A stretch of DNA of 64,000 nucleotides from Sphaerospermopsis kisseleviana NIES-73 (GTDB lineage: Bacteria > Cyanobacteriota > Cyanobacteriia > Cyanobacteriales > Nostocaceae). Under the pieces are notes generated by a model, which saw only the letters and a list, made by a program, of their open reading frames with translations, had not been told where the DNA came from and searched no databases. The stretch's first letter is position 1; each line of letters begins with the position of its first letter. Location of the stretch: assembly GCF_002368075.1 (NCBI RefSeq), contig NZ_AP018314.1:3587657-3651656 (forward strand), read 5' to 3'. Both the position numbers and the translations under genes were made by a program. This document shows positions 29,070-40,023 of this stretch, piece by piece.

Positions 29070-29647
29070 AAATGAGTTGCTAAATTATGCTTTTGCTTTT
29101 TGATATCTTGTTCCTTTTCTAAAAACCGTAGCGAAAACGTAGCGGAGAAAAGGCACAGAAACATCATTGGTACTAAACATCAATAAACTAACAAATAAAT
29201 GTTGCATTTTAGGTAATTTCATCAGAACTTTATCAAAAAAATATATTTTTTATATTTTCTCATCTGCCAATATTATTCTTTTTCAGAAAAATAATTTATC
29301 TTCCCCTCGGAACTTGTTAATTATAATACAGGATTCATCAAAGCCTAATTCTGTAGATAGATACAAAGCTTGAAAAAATATTTAATTATCAAAGGTGCGG
29401 ATTTAATAGATATCAATGATATTAATAATCACAGTAATACTTTTACTAAGTACAAAATCCCAAGACTCCCTGTACTCAGTAAACTCAATATATAAAAATA
29501 ATTTATTCAAAAACTACCTGATTTACAAATTTTTAACCGGATTAAACTAAAGGTTTGTTAATTGATGATTGTGAGCATTAACTGTATCGTTTCAGACTTA
29601 CCTATTAAATAAGTTTCATCGTGTGAGGAAGTTAAGGAGATAATTAG
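29070..29647. other. Divergent promoter region, AT-rich
   Basis: Between the beta-propeller gene (minus) and a GT4 gene (plus). I see no supportable gene. It includes the common ACCGTAGCGAAAACGTAGCG fragment and very A/T-rich sequence. Promoters for both directions must lie here, but I cannot place them. Confidence 0.5.
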
Positions 29648-30835
29648 GTGGAAGGTATGACAAAAACTCAGGAATTAGCTTCTGCGTCTATCCTCACATT
29701 GGGAACAGGTTGGTTTCCCAAAACACCAGGAGGATTAGAAAGGTATATTTATGAACTAACTCAAAAATTAGCTCTAAATAAAGACCGAATAGAATTATGT
29801 GGTGTAGGGTTACCTGATGCAAAAAATACACCCATTCAGTCAAATATTCAGTTAAATAATTTAGCATCTCCAGATAGTCAAATTTGGAAAAGATTATGGT
29901 CCATTCGGACTAACTTCCAAAAAACTAGATTAGATCAACCTGATGCAATTAATCTACATTTCGCATTATATAGCTTTCCGATTTTGGATCTTTTACCGAA
30001 AGAAGTACCAATTACTTTTAATTTTCATGGTCCTTGGGCTTCGGAAAGTAAGGAAGAAGAAGTAAATAAAAAACTAAGTATTTGGATGAAGAAGCAATTA
30101 ATAGAAAAAAATACCTATAATCGCTGCGATCGCTTCATTGTTCTCAGCCAAGCTTTTGGTAATATTTTACATCAACAATATCAAGTTCCCTGGCATAAAA
30201 TTCACATTATCCCCGGTGGAGTAGACATCAATCACTTTCAATATAATTTATCTCGTCTCACAGCCAGAAAACAACTAGGTTGGCCAACTGATCGACCAAT
30301 ATTATTTACCTCCCGTCGTCTAGTTTATCGCATGGGAATTGATAAGTTATTACAAGCACTAGCCATAATTAAACCCACAATTCCTGATATTTGGTTAGCT
30401 ATTGCTGGACGTGGACATATTCAAAATTTACTACAACAACAGGTGATAGAACTTGGACTAGAAAACAATGTTAAATTCTTAGGTTTTTTACCTGATGAAC
30501 AGTTACCAATTGCTTACCAAGCTGCTAATTTAACAGTAATGCCCAGTCAGTCTTTTGAAGGTTTTGGATTAGCAATTGTGGAATCTTTAGCCTGTGGTAC
30601 TCCAGTTTTATGCACACCTGTAGGGGGAATGCCGGAAATTTTACAGGGTTTTGCACCAGATTTAATTACTGATTCTATTACTGTTGATAGCATTGCTGAT
30701 AAATTAGAACAAGCAATGTTAAGAAAAATCATTTTACCTTCTAGAGAAGAATGTCGTAATTATGCAGTACAAAATTATGATTGGAATCATATTTCTCAAC
30801 AAGTAAGACAAGTTATTTTAGCTGATCAAAATTGA
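29648..30835 (+). CDS. Family 4 glycosyltransferase
   Basis: A 395-residue GT-B enzyme. The N-terminal glycine-rich GGLERYIYELTQKL, FTSRRLVYRMGIDKLLQAL at the start of the donor domain, and the signature PSQSFEGFGLAIVESLACGT at about 299-318 are clear. The GTG at 29648 has AAGGAGA 8 bp upstream; an ATG at 29657 is the alternative. It is followed 30 bp later by another GT4 on the same strand. Confidence 0.87.
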   Translation: MEGMTKTQELASASILTLGTGWFPKTPGGLERYIYELTQKLALNKDRIELCGVGLPDAKNTPIQSNIQLNNLASPDSQIWKRLWSIRTNFQKTRLDQPDAINLHFALYSFPILDLLPKEVPITFNFHGPWASESKEEEVNKKLSIWMKKQLIEKNTYNRCDRFIVLSQAFGNILHQQYQVPWHKIHIIPGGVDINHFQYNLSRLTARKQLGWPTDRPILFTSRRLVYRMGIDKLLQALAIIKPTIPDIWLAIAGRGHIQNLLQQQVIELGLENNVKFLGFLPDEQLPIAYQAANLTVMPSQSFEGFGLAIVESLACGTPVLCTPVGGMPEILQGFAPDLITDSITVDSIADKLEQAMLRKIILPSREECRNYAVQNYDWNHISQQVRQVILADQN

Positions 30836-30865
30836 TAAATTAAACGCAGATAAAGGTAGATAATA

Positions 30866-31999
30866 ATGAAGATTTTGTTTTTAGATCAAAGTGGTAAACC
30901 GGGTGGTGCTGAGTTATGTTTATTAGATATTGCTAAACCCTTTGCTAATAATTCTTTGGTTGGTTTATTTGCAGATGGTGATTTTAGAAAGTTACTGGAA
31001 ATTAATCATATTCCTGTGGAAGTTTTAGCAACTCAAGCTATTAAAGTTAAAAAACAAAGTAGTTTATTTACAGCATTAGCTAGTTTAGGACAACTCACAC
31101 CTTTAATTAATAAAGTCGTGACACGCGCTAGGGAATATGATTTAATTTACGCTAATACTCAAAAAGCTTTAGTTGTCGGTGCAATAGCAAGTTTTCTCTC
31201 TCGTCGTCCTTTGGTTTATCATTTACACGATATTCTATCTTTAGAACATTTTAGTAACACTAATCTCCGGGTTGCTATTACTTTAATTAATCGCTTTGCA
31301 TCTTTAGTAATTGCTAATTCTCAAGCTAGTAAAACTGCATTTATCCAAGCTGGTGGGAAAGCTAATTTTGTAGAAGTTGTCTATAATGGTTTTGCTATTA
31401 AAAATTATCAAGTTTCTGAAAATGAACCTCGGCAATTAAGGCTAAATTTGGGATTAGAGGATAAATTTGTAGTGGGACATTTTAGCCGTCTTTCTCCCTG
31501 GAAAGGACAGCATATTTTAATTGATGCTTTGGCAGAATGTCCAGAAAATGTTAATGTTATTTTGGTCGGTGATGCTTTATTTGGTGAGGATGAATATGTA
31601 CAAGAATTACACGATCAAGTAAAAGCTTTAAATTTAGAAAACCGAGTTAAATTTTTAGGTTTTCGTGATGATATTCCCCAATTAATGTCAGCTTGTGATT
31701 TAGTGGCACATACATCAATTGCACCTGAACCTTTTGGTAGAGTTATTGTGGAAGCGATGCTATGCGGTAAACCTGTGGTTGCTGCTAAAGCTGGGGGTGC
31801 AATAGAATTAGTTGAAGATGGGATAAATGGTTTTTTAATCACACCAAATAACCCCCAAGAATTAGCACAGATAATTAATCATTGTGTTCAGGAAAAAGAC
31901 TTGATGCAAAATATCGCTAATTATGCTAGAATTAGTGCTAGTCAAAAGTTTGATGTGAATATTATTAATCAGCAAATTCAAGAATTGTTAAAAAGGTGA
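30866..31999 (+). CDS. Family 4 glycosyltransferase
   Basis: A 377-residue GT-B transferase. The N-terminus is KILFLDQSGKPGGAELCLLD. The donor-domain motifs GHFSRLSPWKGQHILIDAL and IAPEPFGRVIVEAMLCGKP are well kept. It is a tandem partner of the gene at 29648, with the same orientation and a 30-bp gap. Together with the GT4/PIG-L/beta-propeller genes opposite, it makes a second polysaccharide-type cluster. Confidence 0.87.
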   Translation: MKILFLDQSGKPGGAELCLLDIAKPFANNSLVGLFADGDFRKLLEINHIPVEVLATQAIKVKKQSSLFTALASLGQLTPLINKVVTRAREYDLIYANTQKALVVGAIASFLSRRPLVYHLHDILSLEHFSNTNLRVAITLINRFASLVIANSQASKTAFIQAGGKANFVEVVYNGFAIKNYQVSENEPRQLRLNLGLEDKFVVGHFSRLSPWKGQHILIDALAECPENVNVILVGDALFGEDEYVQELHDQVKALNLENRVKFLGFRDDIPQLMSACDLVAHTSIAPEPFGRVIVEAMLCGKPVVAAKAGGAIELVEDGINGFLITPNNPQELAQIINHCVQEKDLMQNIANYARISASQKFDVNIINQQIQELLKR

Positions 32000-32002
32000 T
32001 CA

Positions 32003-32065
32003 GATCCCTGACTTCTATTTTATATCTCTGGTTGATGAAGATTAAATATTAGAGAAGTCGGGGAT
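32003..32065. repeat. Dispersed palindrome (GATCCCTGACTTCT...AGAAGTCGGGGAT), copy 3
   Basis: A longer-loop version of the family at 13535 and 23404: the arms CTGACTTCT/AGAAGTCGG flank about 35 nt. Immediately after the GT4 stop. Confidence 0.6.
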
Positions 32066-32348
32066 ATTAGCTAAATATAAGTTTTTTAAATATTGATTTT
32101 GCTAAAATAGATCAATTGCGCCTTGTTGACAATAATCAGCCTTTATTCTCAAGATTATTGAGAATGTTATCAATAATTCAACGCAAATACGTTTTTTCAG
32201 GATTGATTAATCCTTATTTACTTTTTGTGCTATGATTATATGTACAATCTACTTGGGTATTTTTGCTATTTTTTAGAAAAATCCTACAATTGTAGGTGTT
32301 GGGTTTCCTGATGTCTACCCAACCCAGGACTGTTTAATTAACTTTTAA
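32066..32348. other. Intergenic region, nothing recognised
   Basis: A/T-rich sequence between two convergent genes with a CCTACAATTGTAGG palindrome near 32284. I see no gene or RNA. Confidence 0.4.
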
Positions 32349-32612
32349 TTACGCTGCTTCCCGCATTGGCGAAGAAATACTCACTTCTGGAAGGGGAAGG
32401 GAAAGTTGTTCAGCTTGAGGTAATGCTGCTTCCTCCAAAACTGTAACTTCAATATTGACACTGACTAAATAACTACCCGTATCCGCATCTACCGCTTCAG
32501 CAATTAATTTTGCTATGTCTGGACGTTTTGCGGTCAGAGGATCACGTAAAATACAACGATCCCATTCATGCTTGGCAGTTGGATTAAGATTGAGAATATA
32601 GTGCTTCATCAT
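32349..32612 (-). CDS. Small conserved hypothetical protein
   Basis: An 87-residue acidic protein beginning MMKHYILNLNPTAKHEWDRC. A short helical region (RPDIAKLIAEAVDADTG) is followed by a beta-like stretch and a proline/serine tail. It has no membrane segment and no motif I recognise. Codon use and composition look genuine, and similar short proteins occur in other filamentous cyanobacteria as far as I recall. Function unknown. Confidence 0.55.
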   Translation of the reverse strand: MMKHYILNLNPTAKHEWDRCILRDPLTAKRPDIAKLIAEAVDADTGSYLVSVNIEVTVLEEAALPQAEQLSLPLPEVSISSPMREAA

Positions 32613-32765
32613 AGTAATACCCTTGTAATATCCTTGAATCCATCTTCCAGATATTGTTTACAGGTCGGACACGATGAATTTATTATAGTACATTTATACT
32701 AAATTTGCAAGAGAATAGCGAAAAACCCCTGACTTATCCAGGACTTACGCAAAAAATAACGAAAG

Positions 32766-32791
32766 TAGCGGTAATTCATGAATTACCGCTA
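32766..32791. repeat. 26-bp perfect palindrome centred on AATTCATGAATT (downstream of mscS)
   Basis: Arms TAGCGGTAATTCA/TGAATTACCGCTA with no loop. A sister palindrome with the same core lies at 34231 on the other side of the MscS gene. Confidence 0.85.
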
Positions 32792-32838
32792 CACCAGAAC
32801 AGGGTTTGAATCACATTTTAAGTCAGTCAAATATCTGC

Positions 32839-34164
32839 TTAATGCAAAGATGAACCATTTTCTTGATAACTCAATAACTGAACATCATTAACCCAGATTG
32901 ATTGTTGAGGTACGGGAATATTAATTCCAACTTCATCAAAAGCAATTTTCAGACGACGACGATATTCTCGCGCTACATCCCATTGTTTGAGGGGTTGGGT
33001 TTTGATCCAAACACGAATCATCATCCCGCGATCGCCAAAATTATCAATTCCCAAAATACTGGGGGTTTCAATAATTTGTCGTTTCCATTGAGGTTCTTGA
33101 TTCATCTGGATAGCGACATTTTCAATTAATTTCAAAGCCTTATCAATATCAGTTTGGTAAGAAACTGGAATAATTAAATCAGCACGAGACCAGCGACTAG
33201 AAAGATTAGCTACAACTTTAATTTCGCTGTTAGGAATTGTAATTAATCTTCCTTCTGCATCCCGTATTTGAGTCATTCGCAAATTGAGATTTTCCACTAA
33301 ACCACTCACATTTCCCACAGTAATCACATCACCCAAAGCATATTGATCTTCAAGAATAATCAAAAAGCCATTAATGGCATCTTTAATTAAGTTCTGAGAA
33401 GCCAAAGATACAGCCACACCAATTAAACCAGCACCAGCTAAAAGAGGAACAATATTTATTCCCAAAGCAATTAAGGACATTAGGATTCCTGCACCTACCC
33501 AAATAATGATAGTGATACTTTTAGTAACCCCAGAAAATGTGGATATTCTCAATTGCAAACGTTCGGAAGTTTCTGGAGTTAGTAATGCTCCACCACTGAT
33601 GATAGTAGAAGTAAAATGATCTATAATGGCATAGGTAAACCTTACTGTTAGATATGTTCCCACACCAACAACTATTAATTTAATGGGAATTTTGGCAATG
33701 GTGAGAATCCCAATTTGTAGGGCTTGGGTAGCAGGAAATAGTCCTAAAATAATTAAACTACCACTGACCCAAATTCCAGCTTGTGCAAGTTGAAATAGTC
33801 GGGTTTTAACTTCTTGAAGATGTCGCTCTTGCTGTTTATTTAGTAATGTAGTGATGGGTTGATCTTCTGAGGAATTAGAGTCAGAGACTTTGAGTAAATT
33901 ATTACTTAAACGTTTTTGGAAACGACGAACTCCCCAACTCATGATTACCATAGCGATGGTAGTACCAGAGGCGATCGCCAATTGTTCTAAAAATTGATTT
34001 TCTTTTTCTTGTTGTGGTTGAGTTAATGTTGTTTTAGTAAATGTAGTTTTATGTAAACTTTCTGGTATTTCTGGTAAATTATTCGGTGTCTGGGCTGTAG
34101 CTTTAGGTATGGGTGCAATGGATATGATCATTGAACCCGTAATCGCTAAAAATTTACCTAGCAC
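32839..34164 (-). CDS. MscS-family mechanosensitive ion channel
   Basis: A 441-residue protein with a signal peptide (about 1-25, SIAPIPKATAQ) and a periplasmic linker. Four or so membrane helices lie between about 70 and 260. The MscS pore/beta domain includes LLAGAGLIGVAVSLASQNLI (TM3, about 237-256). The GDVITVGNVSGLVENLNLRM segment follows at about 275-294. It releases solutes on hypo-osmotic shock; larger MscS-like proteins can have other gating. It stands alone between two palindromic repeats. Confidence 0.88.
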   Translation of the reverse strand: MLGKFLAITGSMIISIAPIPKATAQTPNNLPEIPESLHKTTFTKTTLTQPQQEKENQFLEQLAIASGTTIAMVIMSWGVRRFQKRLSNNLLKVSDSNSSEDQPITTLLNKQQERHLQEVKTRLFQLAQAGIWVSGSLIILGLFPATQALQIGILTIAKIPIKLIVVGVGTYLTVRFTYAIIDHFTSTIISGGALLTPETSERLQLRISTFSGVTKSITIIIWVGAGILMSLIALGINIVPLLAGAGLIGVAVSLASQNLIKDAINGFLIILEDQYALGDVITVGNVSGLVENLNLRMTQIRDAEGRLITIPNSEIKVVANLSSRWSRADLIIPVSYQTDIDKALKLIENVAIQMNQEPQWKRQIIETPSILGIDNFGDRGMMIRVWIKTQPLKQWDVAREYRRRLKIAFDEVGINIPVPQQSIWVNDVQLLSYQENGSSLH

Positions 34165-34230
34165 TTAAATACCTCCTTGGGTAATAGACATTTTGTGGTC
34201 ATGAAATGTGTATAACCACGAAACCCCTGT

Positions 34231-34254
34231 AGGGACAATTCATGAATTGTCCCT
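34231..34254. repeat. 24-bp perfect palindrome AGGGACAATTCA/TGAATTGTCCCT (upstream of mscS)
   Basis: Same AATTCATGAATT core as 32766-32791 but with different outer arms. About 67 bp upstream of the mscS start. Confidence 0.85.
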
Positions 34255-34291
34255 ATGATAATTTTTACCAGATGTTTCATGATCTATGTCA

Positions 34292-34312
34292 GGGTTTAGG
34301 ATTGCTAAACCC
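34292..34312. repeat. Palindrome GGGTTTAG-GATTG-CTAAACCC
   Basis: Same family as the hairpin at 26732. Lies in the shared upstream region of mscS (minus) and the hypothetical gene at 34535 (plus); the remainder of 34165-34528 shows no gene. Confidence 0.7.
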
Positions 34313-34534
34313 CTTACTTTTGACGACCTCTTGTGTACAGAATCTTGGCAAATAACTAAATAGGAGTCCTATAGTCTTACCAGAGAAAGATGAAAAAACC
34401 AAAAGTTAGATCGGGTCTTAATCTTACTTATGTTGAAGATATAGGTAGTATGTAATAGCTAATAGGTATTTATGATAAAATATGGCTAATTAAATGTACA
34501 ACAGATTAGAAACAATATTTGGGAAAAATTGTCT

Positions 34535-35344
34535 ATGTCTCGACCATCTTTTGTGATTTTTGCCCAAAATTACCTTTTTGCACTACTTAGTAATTATGGT
34601 AATGTTTTCCTCAATGAACTTATTCCCCGTAACCCTAAATTGAGAGTCTATAAACATCCTTCTCGATTAGGCTGGGAAAGTACATACATAAAAACACTTT
34701 TTACTGATCACCCGCGTATATTGGTTAGTCCTGAAGTGGTGGCAGAAGCAAAAATGGTAGATGTATTGTTTGAACCTGACATCAATAAATCTAGGACATC
34801 CTTGGGACTATTGGGAGAATTTACTTCAAATCCGTGTATTATTTCACCTCTACGCTGGACACCAAATATCTGGGAATTACGAACTTGTCTCAGTCATTTT
34901 TTAACATGGACAAGTGAAGCTGATGGTAGGATTATTCCTGTCAATGAAACTTTAAAAGATACAGATCAGGAAAAATCAAAAGAAGAAGATAATAAAACTC
35001 AATTGATCATCGTCCCCTCTATTTTCCCTGACCATTTGCGAGGATTTGGAATTAAACCATCTGCTATAAATATTCCAGGGGTTTATAATTTACCTGCAAT
35101 TTTCTCTACTACTATTGTTGTTACCAGTGAATTGCCTATAGATGTTTCAACTTTATGGCTGAGGATTTTAGGACGCGGAAAAACTCAAAGACAGGCAATA
35201 ATGGAACTTTTTAACTCAGGTATTGATGATCCACTTTATACTTTAGCTCGGCAGCAGTTACATCAATGGTATCAATTTTTATTACCAGGTGACATGGGTA
35301 AGGAATCTCAGCTATTGATGCAAACTTTGGCTTCATTGATTTAA
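34535..35344 (+). CDS. Conserved hypothetical protein
   Basis: About 269 residues from the ATG at 34535; an in-frame TTG at 34529 adds two. It begins MSRPSFVIFAQNYLFALLSNYG. No transmembrane helices, metal motifs or known folds were recognised. Segments such as KHPSRLGWESTYIKTLFTDHPRILVSPEVV look globular and the C-terminus is Gln/Leu-rich (LARQQLHQWYQFLLPGDMG). It precedes ahcY by about 250 bp on the same strand, but the gap argues against a shared operon. Function unknown. Confidence 0.55.
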   Translation: MSRPSFVIFAQNYLFALLSNYGNVFLNELIPRNPKLRVYKHPSRLGWESTYIKTLFTDHPRILVSPEVVAEAKMVDVLFEPDINKSRTSLGLLGEFTSNPCIISPLRWTPNIWELRTCLSHFLTWTSEADGRIIPVNETLKDTDQEKSKEEDNKTQLIIVPSIFPDHLRGFGIKPSAINIPGVYNLPAIFSTTIVVTSELPIDVSTLWLRILGRGKTQRQAIMELFNSGIDDPLYTLARQQLHQWYQFLLPGDMGKESQLLMQTLASLI

Positions 35345-35592
35345 TCAAATCTACTCACTGCTAAGTAGCTGGTCATAATTCAATCTAAAATGTGGGATGG
35401 GCATACTTCGATAAACTCAGTACAAGTCTTGCCCGTCAACAGGCTAGAAGCCTGTTCCACTATCTAGCAATGAAAAATTACCTTTGCTGATCAATCGGGA
35501 ATGAGTATTTACCGGAAAATATGGCTACTTGTCAGAAAATATTGTTAAAGTACGTAAAGGTTTATCAACCTGTTTCATTTTTTAGAGGATAA

Positions 35593-36876
<1,284 letters not shown>

Positions 36877-36898
36877 ATCATTGATTAGTTGATTTTTT

Positions 36899-36930
36899 GG
36901 GGATGGGCGTTTTGCTTATCCCTTTTTTTA
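36899..36930 (+). terminator. Terminator after ahcY
   Basis: GGGAT and ATCCC arms, with inner GGGC/GC pairing, are followed by seven T residues. Well placed 23 bp after the stop codon. Confidence 0.7.
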
Positions 36931-36943
36931 TAATTTATTGGTA

Positions 36944-38038
36944 TTACTTTAGTACAAATAAAACATCAGCATAGCTTTGGTATTGATTGTTATTAAAAGT
37001 CCAATTTAGTAACAAATCATCCTTTTTAAAAGAGCGTGTATTTAGATATTCATCAATTTTACTTTTTAACAAAGTAAAATCCCTTTTCAACTTCCAACTA
37101 TCTTCTAAAGAATTACTATCCACAAGAACTAAAAATAACCTATTACTTGCATCAAATCTTTGAGAACCTTGATTTTCATACAACCAGCGTAAAAGTTCAC
37201 GAGGTTGTTCTAATGTCTCATTGATAATATCTCTTCTAAGTTTCACAAAATTCTCATAAAACGCCTTAACATCATCTTGAGAACTTTCACGAAAAGCTGT
37301 AATTAAATCAATTAATAATTCATCATCAGCACGATTTTTATCAAAAGGAATATTAAATCTTTTAGCAGACTGTTTTAACTCCGATAATTCCTTAATTATT
37401 AGTTTTCTTTTCCTTCTTTCATTTTCCATAAAACCTTTTGGAACATAAGTCACCTTCAAATCAAAAGGTATATCATCAATGAAAAAATCAACTTGTTTAA
37501 TTAACCCCACAGTTGGTAAAACACGCTGATGATCTTTAAAAATATCCTCAATAATAATTGATGTCCAATTATTATACCAAGAACACAAAACAAAACCTTT
37601 TAAACTATGTAAAATTTCATTTTCTACTTTTTCTAGTAAAATATCATAATTATTAATCTTTTTGATGTAATTATCAACCAGGTATTTATTAATATCATTT
37701 TGATGGATACCACCCCAGTCAAAAACTCTCAGCTTATATAATTCTGCTAGTAACTCTTGTTCATTTAAACGACGCTTTTCTCTTTCTTCTTCATATATTT
37801 TATTGATACAATCATGAATAATATCTATAGGAATTTGAGAATTAAATAATGTTTCAAAATACTGATTGACTCTTAAAGTATCAGCAGATATTTGTGCTTT
37901 TACAAATAAACATAAATAATACTCTTTTCTAGCTAAAGAGCGCAATTTTAAAAAATATAATCCTGCGGGAGAAGATGTTAATTCAAAAAATTTATTCTCA
38001 TTATATAAACGTGCAAAATAATCAAAATCATTAATCAT
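36944..38038 (-). CDS. Putative type II restriction endonuclease, PD-(D/E)xK fold
   Basis: A 364-residue protein with a nuclease-like active-site pattern: E164, then D184 in KQVDFFIDD, then PFDLKV with D193-x-K195. This gives the order E...VDFFI...DLK expected of PD-(D/E)xK enzymes. The rest is Lys/Glu-rich and helical, with no other motifs. It lies 25 bp downstream of a DNA methyltransferase on the same strand, the usual arrangement for a restriction-modification pair. The catalytic assignment is by motif only; recognition sequence unknown. Confidence 0.62.
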   Translation of the reverse strand: MINDFDYFARLYNENKFFELTSSPAGLYFLKLRSLARKEYYLCLFVKAQISADTLRVNQYFETLFNSQIPIDIIHDCINKIYEEEREKRRLNEQELLAELYKLRVFDWGGIHQNDINKYLVDNYIKKINNYDILLEKVENEILHSLKGFVLCSWYNNWTSIIIEDIFKDHQRVLPTVGLIKQVDFFIDDIPFDLKVTYVPKGFMENERRKRKLIIKELSELKQSAKRFNIPFDKNRADDELLIDLITAFRESSQDDVKAFYENFVKLRRDIINETLEQPRELLRWLYENQGSQRFDASNRLFLVLVDSNSLEDSWKLKRDFTLLKSKIDEYLNTRSFKKDDLLLNWTFNNNQYQSYADVLFVLK

Positions 38039-38063
38039 ATATTTATTATATTTATTATATTTT

Positions 38064-39560
38064 TTAATTAAAAATAGGTAATTTAGTAGACCAATTAGGA
38101 AGATTTTCTAAAAAATCTAGCCTCATTTTATCTTCATGTCCTGGTTTTTGATAAATTAACACAAAATCATTTTTTAAACCTCCCTTTCTACTATCTTGAA
38201 TTACTGAATTAGCTGAATAATTCATAGGAAATAATCCCCAGAATTGTAACTTATCATCAGATGGTATTACTTCCTTTAAAAACTGCCAACTATCAGCATC
38301 TCTCGCATTAAAAAATAAAGCTAATATTCCACCAGGTTTCAGGATACGAGTGGCAATTTGCATAAATTCTGTCATTTCATCAGCATAACGTTTTTTATCT
38401 TTTAATCGAGTCCGAGCATTAGAAACTACAATTTCTTGAGAAAAATCCGGATCTTTATCTATTAAACAATTCCACATTTCACTCAATTCTAAGTATGGAA
38501 TCCTATCACTATGTGGAGGATCAGTTAATATTAAAGAAATAGTTCCATCAGGGCAATTATTAAGAATTTTTCGATTATCACCTTGAAAAATTGCCACGTC
38601 TGCTTTATTAGCAATAACATCTATTAATCTTTTAGATACACAATAAACTTGTTTTAATTCATCTTCTTGAATAGATTTTAGTAAACTATTTGCACGTTTA
38701 ATAAAACAATTCCACACATTAATTTCAAAATGTAGTTTTGGTCGCCAATATCCTATCACCCAACTACCAACTTCTATTTTATTTGTGGGTTCAGATTTTG
38801 TTTTACCTCTTCCTGTAATTGCAAAAACCATCTTAGACATTTGACCAGAAGCAGATGTTAATGATAGTAATAATGCAGATTTGATAGAATCTGGTTGTTT
38901 GTGAATTGCATCAAGTAACAAATCTATATTATATAATGCGCGACCAGTAAATAGATCTTTTAGTGTTAAAGTATCATTTGTATTTATGCGGCTATTTTGA
39001 AATAATTGAATTGGCCGAGGTATTTTAGGTTCGTATCCCTCAAATTGTTTAAGTACTTGATAGTCATAATTAGTTGGTATCCTTTTATCACTTTCGTTTC
39101 TTCTTGGTGATAAATGCCAAACTGAATTTAGTTCATTTTCATTCCATAAATAGTGAGTTGCAAATTTTCCATCTTCTAGTAAGTAAGTTTTATATATGTC
39201 TGATTTAATACTTTTTTCTAATTCGTTAAGAGCTTTTTTTAAAATATCTGGATTTGGTAAATTGACTAATAAATTCGATAATTCTACAGCTACAGGATTA
39301 ATGTCAATACCTATAAATCGTCTTTCCCTAATTACTGCTTCACGAGCAACTAAGCCTGATCCTAAAAATGGATCTAAAACAATATCACCTTTTTCTGTTA
39401 AGTTTTCAATTAAAAATGATAAACATTCAATTGGTTTTTTACCCCAATATTTATGAAAAGCAGCTAATCCTTTATAGCCTTTTGGTAATACTATTTTTTC
39501 AGGATTTGTTGTTGTCACTTCTAATTCAAATAGACTTAATTGTTTAACAAGAGATTTCAT
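38064..39560 (-). CDS. DNA amino-methyltransferase (N6-adenine or N4-cytosine)
   Basis: A 498-residue SAM-dependent enzyme. Motif I DPFLGSG (63-69) with GIDINP (84-89) precedes motif IV, TDPPHSDRIPY (346-356). The 270-residue stretch between may hold the target-recognition domain, so the order resembles the alpha class. DPPH rather than DPPY is unusual but known among site-specific methylases. LKPGGILALFF near 405-415 completes the fold. It should protect the host from the adjacent nuclease. Confidence 0.82.
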   Translation of the reverse strand: MKSLVKQLSLFELEVTTTNPEKIVLPKGYKGLAAFHKYWGKKPIECLSFLIENLTEKGDIVLDPFLGSGLVAREAVIRERRFIGIDINPVAVELSNLLVNLPNPDILKKALNELEKSIKSDIYKTYLLEDGKFATHYLWNENELNSVWHLSPRRNESDKRIPTNYDYQVLKQFEGYEPKIPRPIQLFQNSRINTNDTLTLKDLFTGRALYNIDLLLDAIHKQPDSIKSALLLSLTSASGQMSKMVFAITGRGKTKSEPTNKIEVGSWVIGYWRPKLHFEINVWNCFIKRANSLLKSIQEDELKQVYCVSKRLIDVIANKADVAIFQGDNRKILNNCPDGTISLILTDPPHSDRIPYLELSEMWNCLIDKDPDFSQEIVVSNARTRLKDKKRYADEMTEFMQIATRILKPGGILALFFNARDADSWQFLKEVIPSDDKLQFWGLFPMNYSANSVIQDSRKGGLKNDFVLIYQKPGHEDKMRLDFLENLPNWSTKLPIFN

Positions 39561-40023
39561 TATTTATGTAATAAAAATTATGTTTTATTTAAAGACCCGG
39601 ATTAATTTAGCCAACCAAAATAGATTATAACATAAATTTTAAAATTATCAGTCGTTAATAAAATTTAACAAAAGGTCTTTATAACTAGGCGGATATAATT
39701 TACATCTACACAAACTCATGGCATCCGAAAAAAGCGGATAAAAAGTAGATGTAGATATAGGTTGGGTTTCTTTCCTCAACACAACATCTTTATAATTTAA
39801 CTGCTTTGGGTTGCGCTTCGCTTAACCCAACCTACGAAAATAAAAGATTGAAACTATTATACCTGACATCAATTAAAATTGCTAGTATTTCCATCCATCA
39901 AACAGGAGATTATTTTATAGAAACAATAAATTATCCTAAATTAGTCAAAACAGTATTAACAAAACACACAGAAAATTATTTAACCAAAGTAATAGAACTT
40001 GCGTCTCTGCGTGAGATAAAAAA
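39561..40023. other. Intergenic region with a dispersed repeat
   Basis: No gene I can support. It holds a hairpin-forming repeat at 39805-39835 (below) and A/T-rich sequence. An open frame across 39806-40138 has repeat-derived codons and overlaps the protease remnant, so I leave it out. Confidence 0.45.
39805..39835. repeat. Dispersed hairpin repeat (TTGGGTTGCGCTTCGCTTAA...), copy 1
   Basis: TTGGGTT and AACCCAA pair around GCGCTTCGCTT. A second copy with one change is at 43827. The two bracket the accessory genes at 40.0-43.7 kb. Confidence 0.8.
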
